From Bacteroidaceae bacterium (lineage in GTDB: Bacteria; Bacteroidota; Bacteroidia; Bacteroidales; Bacteroidaceae), in assembly GCA_900769765.1 (NCBI GenBank), contig CAAGHW010000012.1:1-9509 (forward strand): DNA of 9,509 bases. Direction: 5' to 3'. This document shows, piece after piece, positions 1-7,213 of this stretch. The notes below the pieces were generated by a model. The model did no database searches. It was not told the DNA's origin and worked only from the letters and a program-made list of their open reading frames with translations. The translations under genes were made by a program, and so were the position numbers. Every line of letters starts with the position of its first letter. Within the stretch, counting starts at the first letter, position 1.

Positions 1-1
1 A

Positions 2-3000
2 TATCCTCTTCTGTGGGATCCTTCATACAGCAATGAGAACCAACAGTTGCAGTTTGTTCCGCTTGCCGGCGAAAAAGGAATATATCGTATAAACTCTAAA
101 AAAAGCGGTTCCTGGTATGGCTTGAAATATGATGGTGGAAATCTCTCTATGGTTTCCGGTTATGACAGCGGTTCTTTGTTTACATTGGAGGGTGTTGCTC
201 CCGATGACCTTCCTATGGCGAACGTATGGGAAGACGAAACTTTCTTCGGCGAAAACAAAGAGGAAGGACATGCTGTATATATGCCATACGCGTCTGTGGC
301 TGACATGAAAGCCGATGCACGCTATGAATTGCCATGGCTGGAGCCTGAAACGGCTAATTATGTGTCGTTGAACGGGGTGTGGAAACTGAATTGGGTCGAG
401 ACCATTGCGGAACGTCCCGGTAAAGCTGATTTCTGGTCTGACGATGCCGATGTTTCCAAGTGGGATGAGATTTCGGTTCCTTCGTGTCTGGAAATGAACG
501 GTTACGGCGACCCTCACTATATAAATGTGAACTATCCGTTCAATAACAATCCTCCGATGATTGAGATGAAGAGCGGCTTGCTTAACTCGGTTGCTTCATA
601 TCGTCGTAATTTTGATATTCCTGCCAATTGGGACGGCAAGAACGTATTTCTGCATTTTGACGGTATATATGGTGCTGCATTTGTTTGGGTAAACGGCAAC
701 TATGTCGGTTATACACAGAGCGGTAACAACGATGCCGAGTTTGATGTGACAAAGTATTTGCGTGCTGCAAACAACAATGTATGCGTGCAGGTTATACGTT
801 GGAGTGATGCTTCGTACCTCGAAGGTCAGGATATGTGGCACATGAGCGGTATTCATCGTGATGTATATCTCTTTGCTACTCCAAAGACATTTGTTCGCGA
901 CCACTATATAACATCGGAACTTGATGCTGCCAACGGTTACGCGGGCGGAAAAATGAATGTCGAGCTCTCTGTTGACAACCGTGCCGGCGATGCAGTGAAT
1001 AAGAAGGTTGAGGTGTCATTGGTTGCGCCTGACGGTGGTGTTGTTGCAAGGCAAGAGGTGGATTTCACTTTTGCTCTTGGCGAGAAATCGGCAAAAAAGG
1101 ATGTCTTGTTTGAAAACCTTTCGGGTTTGAAGGCATGGACAGCCGAGACACCGAACTTGTATACCGTAGTTGTCGCACAGAAGGATGCTGCAGGCAACGA
1201 GGAGCATGTGTTCTCTACAAAGTACGGTTTCCGTCACATTGAGATTAAGGACGGTCTTGTATATATCAATGGCGAGAGAATTATGTTCAAGGGTGCAAAT
1301 CTGCAGGATACACACCCTATGACAGGCCGTTCTGTCAATGTCGAGACAATGCTCACCGATGTGAAGATGATGAAGCAGGCAAACATGAATACTGTTCGCA
1401 CAAGTCACTATCCACGTCAGGCAAAGATGAATGCGATGTTCGATTATTATGGTCTTTACTGTATGGATGAGGCTGATGTGGAGTGTCATTACAGTTGGGA
1501 TGTCGGCAAGGAAAATGGAGGTATAACAAACGAAGACAGCTGGAAAGCGCAGTATGTCGACCGCACTGTACGCATGGTGTATCGCGACCGTAACTTCCCT
1601 TCGATAATCTTCTGGTCGCTCGGTAACGAGAGTGGTGGTGGAAAGAACTTCCAGCACACTTATGCCGCAGTACGTGCTCTTGACCCGCGTCCTATCCATT
1701 ATGAGGGTGCATCGCGTGCTGGAACAGCTCATTCCGATATCTATTCCGAGATGTATCCTACTTTGACCGATCTTGATGAGCATGCCAACGGAAAGACAGA
1801 TACAGGCTATCCTTATCTTACCAACTCGAAAGGACAACCATACTTTATGTGTGAGTATGCCCATGCCATGGGTAATGCGGTAGGTAACTTGCAGGAGTAT
1901 TGGGATGCGATGGAGAGCAGCAAGTATGGTATCGGTGGCTGTATATGGGATTGGGTTGACCAGTCTATATACGACTCTGAGGACATCAAGAACGGTGAGT
2001 TTGAGGTTGACGGTGTGAACAAGTACCGTACAGGTTCCGATTATCCCGGTCCTCATCAGGGTAACTTTGTCAATAACGGTCTTGTTGCCGCTGACAGAGC
2101 ATGGAGCCCTGAGCTTACTAATGTGAAATATGTATATCAGTATGCGAAATTCCTCTCTTACGATGCAGTTGCACGTAAGGTTGCTATAAAAAATGATTAC
2201 GACTTTATATCTCTTGACAAGTTCTATCTGAAATATTATGTTCTTGTTGACGGTGAGGTTGTTGAAACAGGCAGGGTAGATATGCCGTCGGTTATGCCGG
2301 GTGAGACAACAGTTGTGGATATATCTTACAATACGGCAGCTGTTGCCGGTAAGGAGATGATGCTCAATTTGGAGTTGTGTCATAAGGATGAGCAGAGCTG
2401 GGTAAATGCCGATTATGTCATTGCAACAGAACAGTATGCGCTTGTAGAACGCGATCTCTCTGATTTTGTCCTGAACGGAAATGATGAGCTTGCTCTTGAA
2501 AGTACATCTGATGGTTATGTCGTGAGAAGTTCTACTATGGAGATGTCGTTTGCATCTGACGGAACAATGCGTTCATGGGTTGTAGGAGGTAAGTCTCTAG
2601 CTGTCAAAGGTCCTGAATATGACAATTACCGTTGGGTTGAGAATGACGGTCCTACGGAAACACTCGGTAAGTACAATGAAAAGAACGGTATTACCTCGAA
2701 ATCGGCGACATTTGCATTGAGCAGTGACAAAAAGCATGTCAATGTTGTTATAAATGCAAGTGGATGGTTCTGTACATACAAGTTTGTATATACAATAGCG
2801 GCTGACGGTTCAATGCTTGTTGATGCTTCGTACACGGTAGTTCCAAAGGATGCGCGTCGTATAGGATTGTCTTTGGTGTTCCCTGCTGAATTTGAACAGG
2901 TGGAGTACTACGCTTACGGTCCATACGAGAACTATGTCGATCGCAGGGGCGGTTCTATGCTCGGACGTTATTATACAACTGTGAGCGATATGTTTGAGCC

Positions 3001-3568
3001 ATATCCAAAACCACAGAGTATGGGTAACCGTGAGGGCTTGCGCGACCTGTTGCTTTTCGACCCCGAAGAGGGGTATGGTGTAAAGGTGCAGACACGCGGA
3101 GATGTCGCCTTCTCGTTGTTGCACCATAGCGATGTTGAATTGAAGAATGCCGGCCATGCATGGGAGTTGGCAAAGGGCGATGTCTATGCTCACTTCGATT
3201 GTGCTCAAAAGGGTATAGGTAACGGTAGTTGCGGTAATGTTGTGACTCTTGACAAATATCTTATACCTCAAGGCGAGGAGTATAGTTGCTCATTGTTGTT
3301 TACTCCTGTTATGGATATTGAGGCCGGCATGGAAGCTGTAATGGAGAATGTGGTCCGTTTCGATGTGGTAGACGGAACTCTGGTATGCAACGGCGATTTT
3401 GAATACGGTTCTACAGTTGCTGTTTATAATATGGGTGGCGTACTTGTTGCTTCAGCTGTTGCAAGTTCAAGTACGGTTGCTTTGCCTGTAGCCGCTCAAC
3501 CGCACGGCTCATACGTTGTTGTGGTCAAATCGGGCGAAAAACAGCATGTCTATAAGGTGCTATTGTAA
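2..3568 (+). CDS. Secreted GH2 beta-galactosidase (LacZ-type), 5' partial, with C-terminal sorting-like domain
   Basis: The frame is open to the left edge, so the N-terminus and any signal peptide are missing; 1188 codons are present (residue 1 = codon 2-4). Order: a leftover of about 65 residues resembling the end of a ricin-like carbohydrate-binding domain (IYRINSKKSG), then GH2 jelly-roll about 115-295, Ig-like 298-411, TIM barrel 412-705, second Ig-like domain, and LacZ small-chain domain about 830-1105 with PQSMGNREGLR. LacZ hallmarks are intact: acid/base Glu in GNESG (codon 1628-1630), nucleophile Glu in CEYAHAMGN (1853-1855; 75 residues apart, 76 in E. coli LacZ), metal-site DEADVECH, and WDWVDQS. 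The last 70 or so residues resemble a type IX secretion domain (VAVYNMGGVLVAS, GSYVVVV, KVLL). The expected role is hydrolysis of terminal beta-galactosides outside the cell or at its surface; the family also includes beta-glucuronidases, so LacZ specificity rests on the motifs and the small-chain domain. No downstream terminator is evident. Confidence 0.92.
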   Translation, partial: YPLLWDPSYSNENQQLQFVPLAGEKGIYRINSKKSGSWYGLKYDGGNLSMVSGYDSGSLFTLEGVAPDDLPMANVWEDETFFGENKEEGHAVYMPYASVADMKADARYELPWLEPETANYVSLNGVWKLNWVETIAERPGKADFWSDDADVSKWDEISVPSCLEMNGYGDPHYINVNYPFNNNPPMIEMKSGLLNSVASYRRNFDIPANWDGKNVFLHFDGIYGAAFVWVNGNYVGYTQSGNNDAEFDVTKYLRAANNNVCVQVIRWSDASYLEGQDMWHMSGIHRDVYLFATPKTFVRDHYITSELDAANGYAGGKMNVELSVDNRAGDAVNKKVEVSLVAPDGGVVARQEVDFTFALGEKSAKKDVLFENLSGLKAWTAETPNLYTVVVAQKDAAGNEEHVFSTKYGFRHIEIKDGLVYINGERIMFKGANLQDTHPMTGRSVNVETMLTDVKMMKQANMNTVRTSHYPRQAKMNAMFDYYGLYCMDEADVECHYSWDVGKENGGITNEDSWKAQYVDRTVRMVYRDRNFPSIIFWSLGNESGGGKNFQHTYAAVRALDPRPIHYEGASRAGTAHSDIYSEMYPTLTDLDEHANGKTDTGYPYLTNSKGQPYFMCEYAHAMGNAVGNLQEYWDAMESSKYGIGGCIWDWVDQSIYDSEDIKNGEFEVDGVNKYRTGSDYPGPHQGNFVNNGLVAADRAWSPELTNVKYVYQYAKFLSYDAVARKVAIKNDYDFISLDKFYLKYYVLVDGEVVETGRVDMPSVMPGETTVVDISYNTAAVAGKEMMLNLELCHKDEQSWVNADYVIATEQYALVERDLSDFVLNGNDELALESTSDGYVVRSSTMEMSFASDGTMRSWVVGGKSLAVKGPEYDNYRWVENDGPTETLGKYNEKNGITSKSATFALSSDKKHVNVVINASGWFCTYKFVYTIAADGSMLVDASYTVVPKDARRIGLSLVFPAEFEQVEYYAYGPYENYVDRRGGSMLGRYYTTVSDMFEPYPKPQSMGNREGLRDLLLFDPEEGYGVKVQTRGDVAFSLLHHSDVELKNAGHAWELAKGDVYAHFDCAQKGIGNGSCGNVVTLDKYLIPQGEEYSCSLLFTPVMDIEAGMEAVMENVVRFDVVDGTLVCNGDFEYGSTVAVYNMGGVLVASAVASSSTVALPVAAQPHGSYVVVVKSGEKQHVYKVLL

Positions 3569-3641
3569 ACCGTTTTTAGATATTATTAGATTTTTGCAAA
3601 AAAAAGTCAAAAAAATGGTAAGATATTAATATTTAAGTAGT

Positions 3642-3649
3642 ATCTTTGC
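3642..3649 (+). promoter_or_regulatory. Bacteroidota-type -7 promoter box (TATCTTTG)
   Basis: TATCTTTG matches the Bacteroidota -7 consensus TAnnTTTG exactly and sits 71 nt before the lipoprotein start codon, in an A/T-rich intergenic region. A clear TTTG-type -33 element at the usual 19-21 nt spacing is absent; the best candidate is ATGG at 3616-3619. Transcription would start a few bases downstream, giving a leader of about 60-65 nt. This suggests the lipoprotein gene has its own promoter rather than depending only on readthrough from the GH2 gene. Confidence 0.6.
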
Positions 3650-3680
3650 AAAAAATTTGAAAAGAGGTTACCGAAACGCT

Positions 3681-3713
3681 ATGAAGGGAGTAGGTGATAT
3701 TTTAAACTTTTAA
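3681..3713 (+). CDS. Possible 10-residue leader ORF upstream of the lipoprotein
   Basis: An ATG inside the predicted 5' leader opens a ten-codon ORF (MKGVGDILNF, stop TAA) that ends 7 nt before the lipoprotein start. A purine stretch (aaagagg) lies about 13 nt upstream. It has no recognised family and none of the repeated codons of an amino-acid attenuator. It may be a chance ORF; it is listed because its position would couple it to translation of the next gene. Confidence 0.18.
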   Translation: MKGVGDILNF

Positions 3714-3720
3714 TATTGTT

Positions 3721-3921
3721 ATGAAGAAATTTTTCTATGTAGCAGTTATGGCTCTTGCTTTGACAGCATGTGGTAACAAGGCTGAGAAGGTTGCAACAGA
3801 TTACATCAGTGATTCAGTAGCAACAGCAGTTGTTCCTGCAGCAGCAACAGAGGTTCTTCCTGCAGCAGCTCCAGTACCAGGTCTTGGTAAGGTTGCTACA
3901 GATGTAACTCCTGCTCAGTAA
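3721..3921 (+). CDS. Small Ala/Val/Pro-rich lipoprotein of unknown function
   Basis: This 66-residue protein has a lipoprotein signal peptide: two Lys at the N-terminus, a hydrophobic run FFYVAVMALAL, and lipobox LTAC with Cys17 as the lipidated residue. Gly and Asn follow the Cys, with no acidic run of the kind used as a surface-export signal in some Bacteroidota, so a periplasm-facing anchor is more likely (inference). The mature part of about 50 residues is low-complexity: 16 Ala in the whole protein, all GCA (10) or GCT (6) codons and none GCC or GCG, whereas neighbours use GCC freely. That codon bias would fit strong expression. It contains KVATD twice and a two-copy VVPAAATE/VLPAAAPV repeat. 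It has its own promoter box and two downstream hairpins, so it is probably monocistronic. I do not recognise the family. The start is set by the signal peptide and the A/T-rich upstream stretch. Confidence 0.8.
   Translation: MKKFFYVAVMALALTACGNKAEKVATDYISDSVATAVVPAAATEVLPAAAPVPGLGKVATDVTPAQ
3829..3876 (+). repeat. Degenerate 24-bp tandem repeat inside the lipoprotein gene
   Basis: Two adjacent in-frame 24-bp units (3829-3852 and 3853-3876) agree at 19 of 24 bases and encode VVPAAATE and VLPAAAPV. They share the core TTCCTGCAGCAGC. The unit length is a multiple of three, so copy-number change would keep the reading frame. Confidence 0.7.
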
Positions 3922-3949
3922 GAAGCAGCTAATTAAGAAGTTTAGAAGA

Positions 3950-3983
3950 TTGTCAATCTACTGTCTATGACAGAGATTGGCAA
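3950..3983 (+). other. RNA hairpin in the 3' region of the lipoprotein gene
   Basis: The arms 3950-3965 and 3969-3983 pair around a 3-nt TAT loop: about 15 bp, with one bulged A (3960) and one G-U pair. It begins 29 nt after the lipoprotein stop. It lacks an immediate U-run (ctatacttcttt follows), so it is a poor stand-alone terminator. It may stabilise the mRNA 3' end or be part of a small RNA ending at the terminator that follows. Confidence 0.5.
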
Positions 3984-4028
3984 CTATACTTCTTTAATTC
4001 GGAAAAAATGCCTTTTGGGCTTATTGAT

Positions 4029-4067
4029 AAAAACAAACGAGTGTAATTTTACACTTGTTTGTTTTTA
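4029..4067 (+). terminator. Intrinsic terminator after the lipoprotein gene
   Basis: Near-perfect inverted repeat: arms 4029-4046 and 4049-4066, 18 bp with a single G-U pair, giving a hairpin with A-rich 5' and U-rich 3' flanks (TTTTTATTTTAT follows). This is the form of a factor-independent terminator, 107 nt after the lipoprotein stop and upstream of mtaB. Because both flanks are A/T tracts it could also act on transcripts from the other strand. Confidence 0.8.
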
Positions 4068-4104
4068 TTTTATGGCTCTTCTTCTCTATTTCGAAAAAAG
4101 GTGC

Positions 4105-4112
4105 TATTTTCG
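4105..4112 (+). promoter_or_regulatory. Possible -7 promoter box for the mtaB operon
   Basis: TATTTTCG differs from TAnnTTTG at one base and lies between the preceding terminator and the mtaB start, 36 nt before the ATG. A TTC at 4082-4084 is 20 nt upstream, a poor -33 match. The terminator just upstream means the operon needs a promoter in this short interval, which is the main support. Confidence 0.38.
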
Positions 4113-4148
4113 CAATGGTTTGGCAATATACTCCGAACAATTTTTCAA

Positions 4149-5483
4149 ATGATAGATAAGACAGTATTCAAAGATAAGAAAGCCATATATTACACTCTTG
4201 GTTGCAAATTGAATTTCTCGGAAACTGCAACAATAGAACGCCAATTGCAAGAAGCCGGTATCCGTACGGCAAAACGTGGCGAAAAGGCCGATATCTGCAT
4301 TGTAAACAGTTGTGCAGTAACACAGGAGGCCGAAAAGAAATGCCGTCAGGCCATTCATAAGCTTGTGCGTCAGAATCCCGGAGCATACGTGGTTGTTACA
4401 GGCTGTTATGCCCAATTGTCGGCCGAGAAGCTTTCAAAGGAGTTGGGGGTGGATGTCGTGCTTGGCATAGACAAGAAAGGTGATGTTCTTGAATATCTTG
4501 GTAATCTCGAAAAACATAACGAAGGCGGCGAGTGGTTCGCCCGCCCCACAAAGGATGTCCGTAACTTCGTGCACTCCTGTTCGCGTGGCGACCGTACACG
4601 ATATTTCCTGAAAGTACAGGATGGCTGTGACTATTTCTGCACCTATTGTACCATTCCTTTCGCGCGTGGCCGTAGCCGTAATCCAAAGATTGAGGAACTT
4701 GTTACACAGGCCCGTATGGCGGCCTCCGAAGGGGGAAAAGAGATTGTAATCACAGGTGTGAATATCGGCGATTTCGGTAAATCTACGGGCGAGAGTTTTG
4801 TTTCGCTTGTAAAGGCTCTTGATGAAGTGGACGGTATTTCACGCTATCGTATTTCGTCGATAGAGCCCAATCTGCTTACCGATGAGATAATAGAATATGT
4901 ATCGCGTTCGCGTGCCTTTATGCCACATTTCCATATTCCTTTGCAGGCCGGTAGCGATGAAGTTCTGAAGCTTATGCACCGTCGTTATGATACGGCCCTT
5001 TTTGCAAGCAAGATAGCAAAGGTACGCGAGGTTATGCCCGATGCTTTCATTGGTGTGGATGTGATTGTGGGTACACGCGGTGAGAGTGAAGAGCTGTTTG
5101 AACAGGCGTATAATTTTATCAAGGGCCTCGATATATCCCAACTGCACGTGTTCAGCTATTCGGAGCGTCCCGGTACACAAGCACTTAAGATTGACGGTGC
5201 GGTAGCTCCTGCCGAAAAACATCGTCGTAGTCAGTTGCTCATCGCGTTGAGCGAGGAGAAACGTCTTGCATTCTATGGACGCCATATAGGCAAAGAGGCT
5301 GTCGTGCTTTTTGAGAAGCCACGTTCAGGAATGCCTGTAGGCGGTTTTACCGATAATTATATAAGGGTCGAGACAGCTCCCGACGCGTCGTTGGTCAATA
5401 GGCTTGTGCGTGTGAGGCTCGGTGGTTTTAATGAGGACAAGTCGGCTTTGGTAGCCGATGCCATATTGGGTTTTGCCGATTGA
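4149..5483 (+). CDS. mtaB: tRNA t6A37 methylthiotransferase MtaB (radical SAM)
   Basis: MtaB adds a methylthio group to C2 of N6-threonylcarbamoyladenosine-37 in tRNAs reading ANN codons, using two [4Fe-4S] clusters and SAM. The 444-residue product has the full architecture. An N-terminal UPF0004 domain carries cluster cysteines Cys19 (TLGCKLN), Cys55 (VNSCAVT) and Cys86 (VTGCYAQ). The radical-SAM domain carries Cys160, Cys164 and Cys167 in CDYFCTYC. The C-terminal TRAM domain (about 375-440) ends in RVRLGGFNEDKSALVADAI. TLGCKLN and the CxxxCxxC spacing favour MtaB over the MiaB and RimO paralogues. The frame runs upstream to a TTG at 4059, but that codon lies in the terminator arm and the extra 30 residues are not family-like, so ATG 4149 is chosen. 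It is first in a tight operon; the next gene starts 4 nt after its stop. Confidence 0.93.
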   Translation: MIDKTVFKDKKAIYYTLGCKLNFSETATIERQLQEAGIRTAKRGEKADICIVNSCAVTQEAEKKCRQAIHKLVRQNPGAYVVVTGCYAQLSAEKLSKELGVDVVLGIDKKGDVLEYLGNLEKHNEGGEWFARPTKDVRNFVHSCSRGDRTRYFLKVQDGCDYFCTYCTIPFARGRSRNPKIEELVTQARMAASEGGKEIVITGVNIGDFGKSTGESFVSLVKALDEVDGISRYRISSIEPNLLTDEIIEYVSRSRAFMPHFHIPLQAGSDEVLKLMHRRYDTALFASKIAKVREVMPDAFIGVDVIVGTRGESEELFEQAYNFIKGLDISQLHVFSYSERPGTQALKIDGAVAPAEKHRRSQLLIALSEEKRLAFYGRHIGKEAVVLFEKPRSGMPVGGFTDNYIRVETAPDASLVNRLVRVRLGGFNEDKSALVADAILGFAD

Positions 5484-5487
5484 TTCT

Positions 5488-6504
5488 ATGAAAAGGGTAG
5501 CGGTTGTCATATTGAACTATAACGGAGTTTCGATGCTTGAGAAATTCCTGCCATCGGTTGTGGCTTTCTCGCCCGAAGCCGATGTTGTGGTTGCCGACAA
5601 TGCTTCGAGCGATAATTCGCTTGAGTTTCTGAAGGCAAATTATCCAGAACTCCGCATAATAGAACTTGACCGTAACTACGGTTTTGCCGATGGTTATAAC
5701 AAGGCCTTGGCACAGGTTAATGCCGAATATTATATACTGCTTAATTCAGATGTTGAGGTTACCGATGGCTGGATTGCTCCGTTGTTGTCGTTTATGGACA
5801 AGAACAATGATGTGGCGGTGTGTCAGCCTAAGTTGCTCGATTATAAGAATAAGGCGTTTTTTGAATATGCCGGTGCTGCAGGTGGCTTTATCGACCGTTA
5901 CGGTTATCCCTATTGTCGTGGTCGTATATTCGACACTGTGGAGAAGGATTCGGGGCAGTACGATGAGGCGTGTAGCCTCTTTTGGGCTACAGGTGCTGCG
6001 TTTATGGTGCGTAGCAAGGATTATTGGGCTGTAGGTGGGCTTGACGGTCGTTTCTTTGCACACATGGAAGAGGTTGACTTCTGTTGGCGTTTGAAGGCGC
6101 GTGGCAGTGAGGTCTGTTGCATTCCCGAAAGTGCGGTGTATCATGTGGGCGGTGCGACTTTGGACAAGAGCAATCCGCGAAAGACATTCCTTAATTTCCG
6201 CAACAACCTGTTGATGCTTTATAAGAATCTGCCTGAAAATGAACTGTGTGGCGTGATGCGCGTGCGTATGCTTCTCGATTATGTTGCGGCATTTAAATTT
6301 CTGCTTTCGGGAAGTATCGGTGATTTCAAGGCTGTGATAATGGCGCGACGCGAATACAGGAGTATGCGCAGGAGCTATGCCGATGTACGTGACGATAATA
6401 TAAAGAAAACCGTTGTGCATAATCCTGTCGGAAGGGAGCCTTTCATGCTGCTGTGGCAATACTATGTGCGTGGCAGGAAATTCTTTAATGTGTTGAAAAA
6501 ATAG
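5488..6504 (+). CDS. Family 2 glycosyltransferase (GT-A fold)
   Basis: This 338-residue GT2 transfers a sugar from a nucleotide-sugar donor to a glycan or lipid-linked acceptor at the cytoplasmic face of the inner membrane. Visible features: beta-1 VAVVILNYNG (4-13), the nucleotide-binding DNASSD (37-42), YGFADGYNKAL (64-74), the metal-binding NSDVE (86-90, the DxD equivalent), WATGAAFMV (166-174) and the catalytic-base region EEVDFCWR (194-201). HVGGATLDKSNPRK and FRNNLLMLYKNLP follow, as in the rhamnosyltransferase-like GT2 group. A moderately hydrophobic, basic C-terminal stretch may bind membrane. An in-frame ATG at 5458 would overlap mtaB by 26 nt; ATG 5488, directly before the beta-1 strand and 4 nt after the mtaB stop, is preferred. 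No polysaccharide locus surrounds it, so donor and acceptor are unknown. Confidence 0.88.
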   Translation: MKRVAVVILNYNGVSMLEKFLPSVVAFSPEADVVVADNASSDNSLEFLKANYPELRIIELDRNYGFADGYNKALAQVNAEYYILLNSDVEVTDGWIAPLLSFMDKNNDVAVCQPKLLDYKNKAFFEYAGAAGGFIDRYGYPYCRGRIFDTVEKDSGQYDEACSLFWATGAAFMVRSKDYWAVGGLDGRFFAHMEEVDFCWRLKARGSEVCCIPESAVYHVGGATLDKSNPRKTFLNFRNNLLMLYKNLPENELCGVMRVRMLLDYVAAFKFLLSGSIGDFKAVIMARREYRSMRRSYADVRDDNIKKTVVHNPVGREPFMLLWQYYVRGRKFFNVLKK

Positions 6505-6508
6505 TTTT

Positions 6509-7213
6509 ATGGAAACAGCATTATATCTCTTGCCCGTAACATTGGGCGATACCCCTTTGAACAATGTCTTGCCGCAATATAATAGCGAGGTGATTGCCGG
6601 AATACGTCATTTCATCGTTGAAGATGTACGCTCGGCACGCCGTTTCTTGCGTAAGGTCGATCCGCAGTTCGATATTGATGGTTCTACATTCTATGAACTG
6701 AACAAACATACGGCCCCCGAAGTTGTCACAGGTTATCTCAAACCGTTGCAGGGCGGTAAGCCTATGGGTGTCATTTCCGAGGCCGGTTGTCCTGCTGTAG
6801 CCGACCCAGGTGCAGATGTCGTTGCAATAGCTCAACGCAAAGGGTTGAAGGTCGTGCCTTTGGTTGGTCCGTCAAGTATAATACTTTCCGTTATGGCTTC
6901 GGGTTTCAACGGTCAGAGCTTTGCTTTCAACGGTTATCTGCCTGTAAAACCTGATGAACGAGTGAAGGCGTTGCGTAAACTCGAGCAACGCATATATAAC
7001 GAGGACCAGACACAGCTGTTCATTGAGACACCATACCGCAACGGCAAGATGCTTGAGGATATTCTTGCCACATGCCGTCCGCAGACAAAGCTTTGTATTG
7101 CCGCAAATCTTACATGTGAGGATGAATATGTGCAGACACGTACGGTCAAGGAGTGGCGCGGCAAAGTACCCGACCTGAGTAAGATACCTTGTATATTTCT
7201 TTTATATAAATAA
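6509..7213 (+). CDS. RsmI-like SAM-dependent methyltransferase (tetrapyrrole methylase fold)
   Basis: The 234-residue protein belongs to the corrin/porphyrin methylase superfamily and resembles RsmI, which 2'-O-methylates C1402 of 16S rRNA. Diagnostic segments are present in altered form: LYLLPVTLGD (5-14) where RsmI has a PTPIGN-type motif; VEDVRSARRFL (37-47) for EDTR; ISEAGCPAVADPG (89-101) for the SDAGTPxISDPG loop; LVGPSS (118-123) for PGPSA; and FIETPYRNGKML for the YESPHR region. It lacks most of the C-terminal domain that brings E. coli RsmI to 286 residues. It is therefore probably the short Bacteroidota paralogue rather than RsmI itself, and its substrate cannot be named; rRNA is a family-based guess. 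It starts 4 nt after the glycosyltransferase stop and is last in the operon. Its stop codon lies inside the terminator stem shared with uvrB. Confidence 0.82.
   Translation: METALYLLPVTLGDTPLNNVLPQYNSEVIAGIRHFIVEDVRSARRFLRKVDPQFDIDGSTFYELNKHTAPEVVTGYLKPLQGGKPMGVISEAGCPAVADPGADVVAIAQRKGLKVVPLVGPSSIILSVMASGFNGQSFAFNGYLPVKPDERVKALRKLEQRIYNEDQTQLFIETPYRNGKMLEDILATCRPQTKLCIAANLTCEDEYVQTRTVKEWRGKVPDLSKIPCIFLLYK

Noticed and set aside
1016..2383. 455-codon open frame on the - strand
   Set aside because: It lies wholly antisense to the GH2 catalytic domain, whose motifs are intact on the + strand. Its translation is rich in His, Cys, Ile and Thr without any domain or signal, as expected of a shadow frame.
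3569..3610. Terminator for the GH2 gene (TTTTTGCAAAAA palindrome)
   Set aside because: The palindrome has no loop and no G/C stem, so it cannot form a useful hairpin. No intrinsic terminator was found for the GH2 gene.
4059..4148. 30-residue N-terminal extension of MtaB from a TTG codon
   Set aside because: The TTG lies in the right arm of the terminator and the residues do not resemble the start of MtaB proteins; ATG 4149 gives the usual length.
3967..4152. 61-codon + strand frame downstream of the lipoprotein
   Set aside because: It starts inside one hairpin, reads through the intrinsic terminator and overlaps the mtaB start; the composition is that of translated A/T-rich intergenic DNA.
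5458..5487. Alternative ATG for the glycosyltransferase
   Set aside because: It would add ten residues before the first beta-strand and overlap mtaB by 26 nt; ATG 5488 fits the family start and the 4-nt spacing repeated at the next junction.
5746..6564. 272-codon open frame on the - strand
   Set aside because: It is antisense to the glycosyltransferase gene and has no recognisable motif; the + strand frame has clear GT2 motifs and operon spacing.
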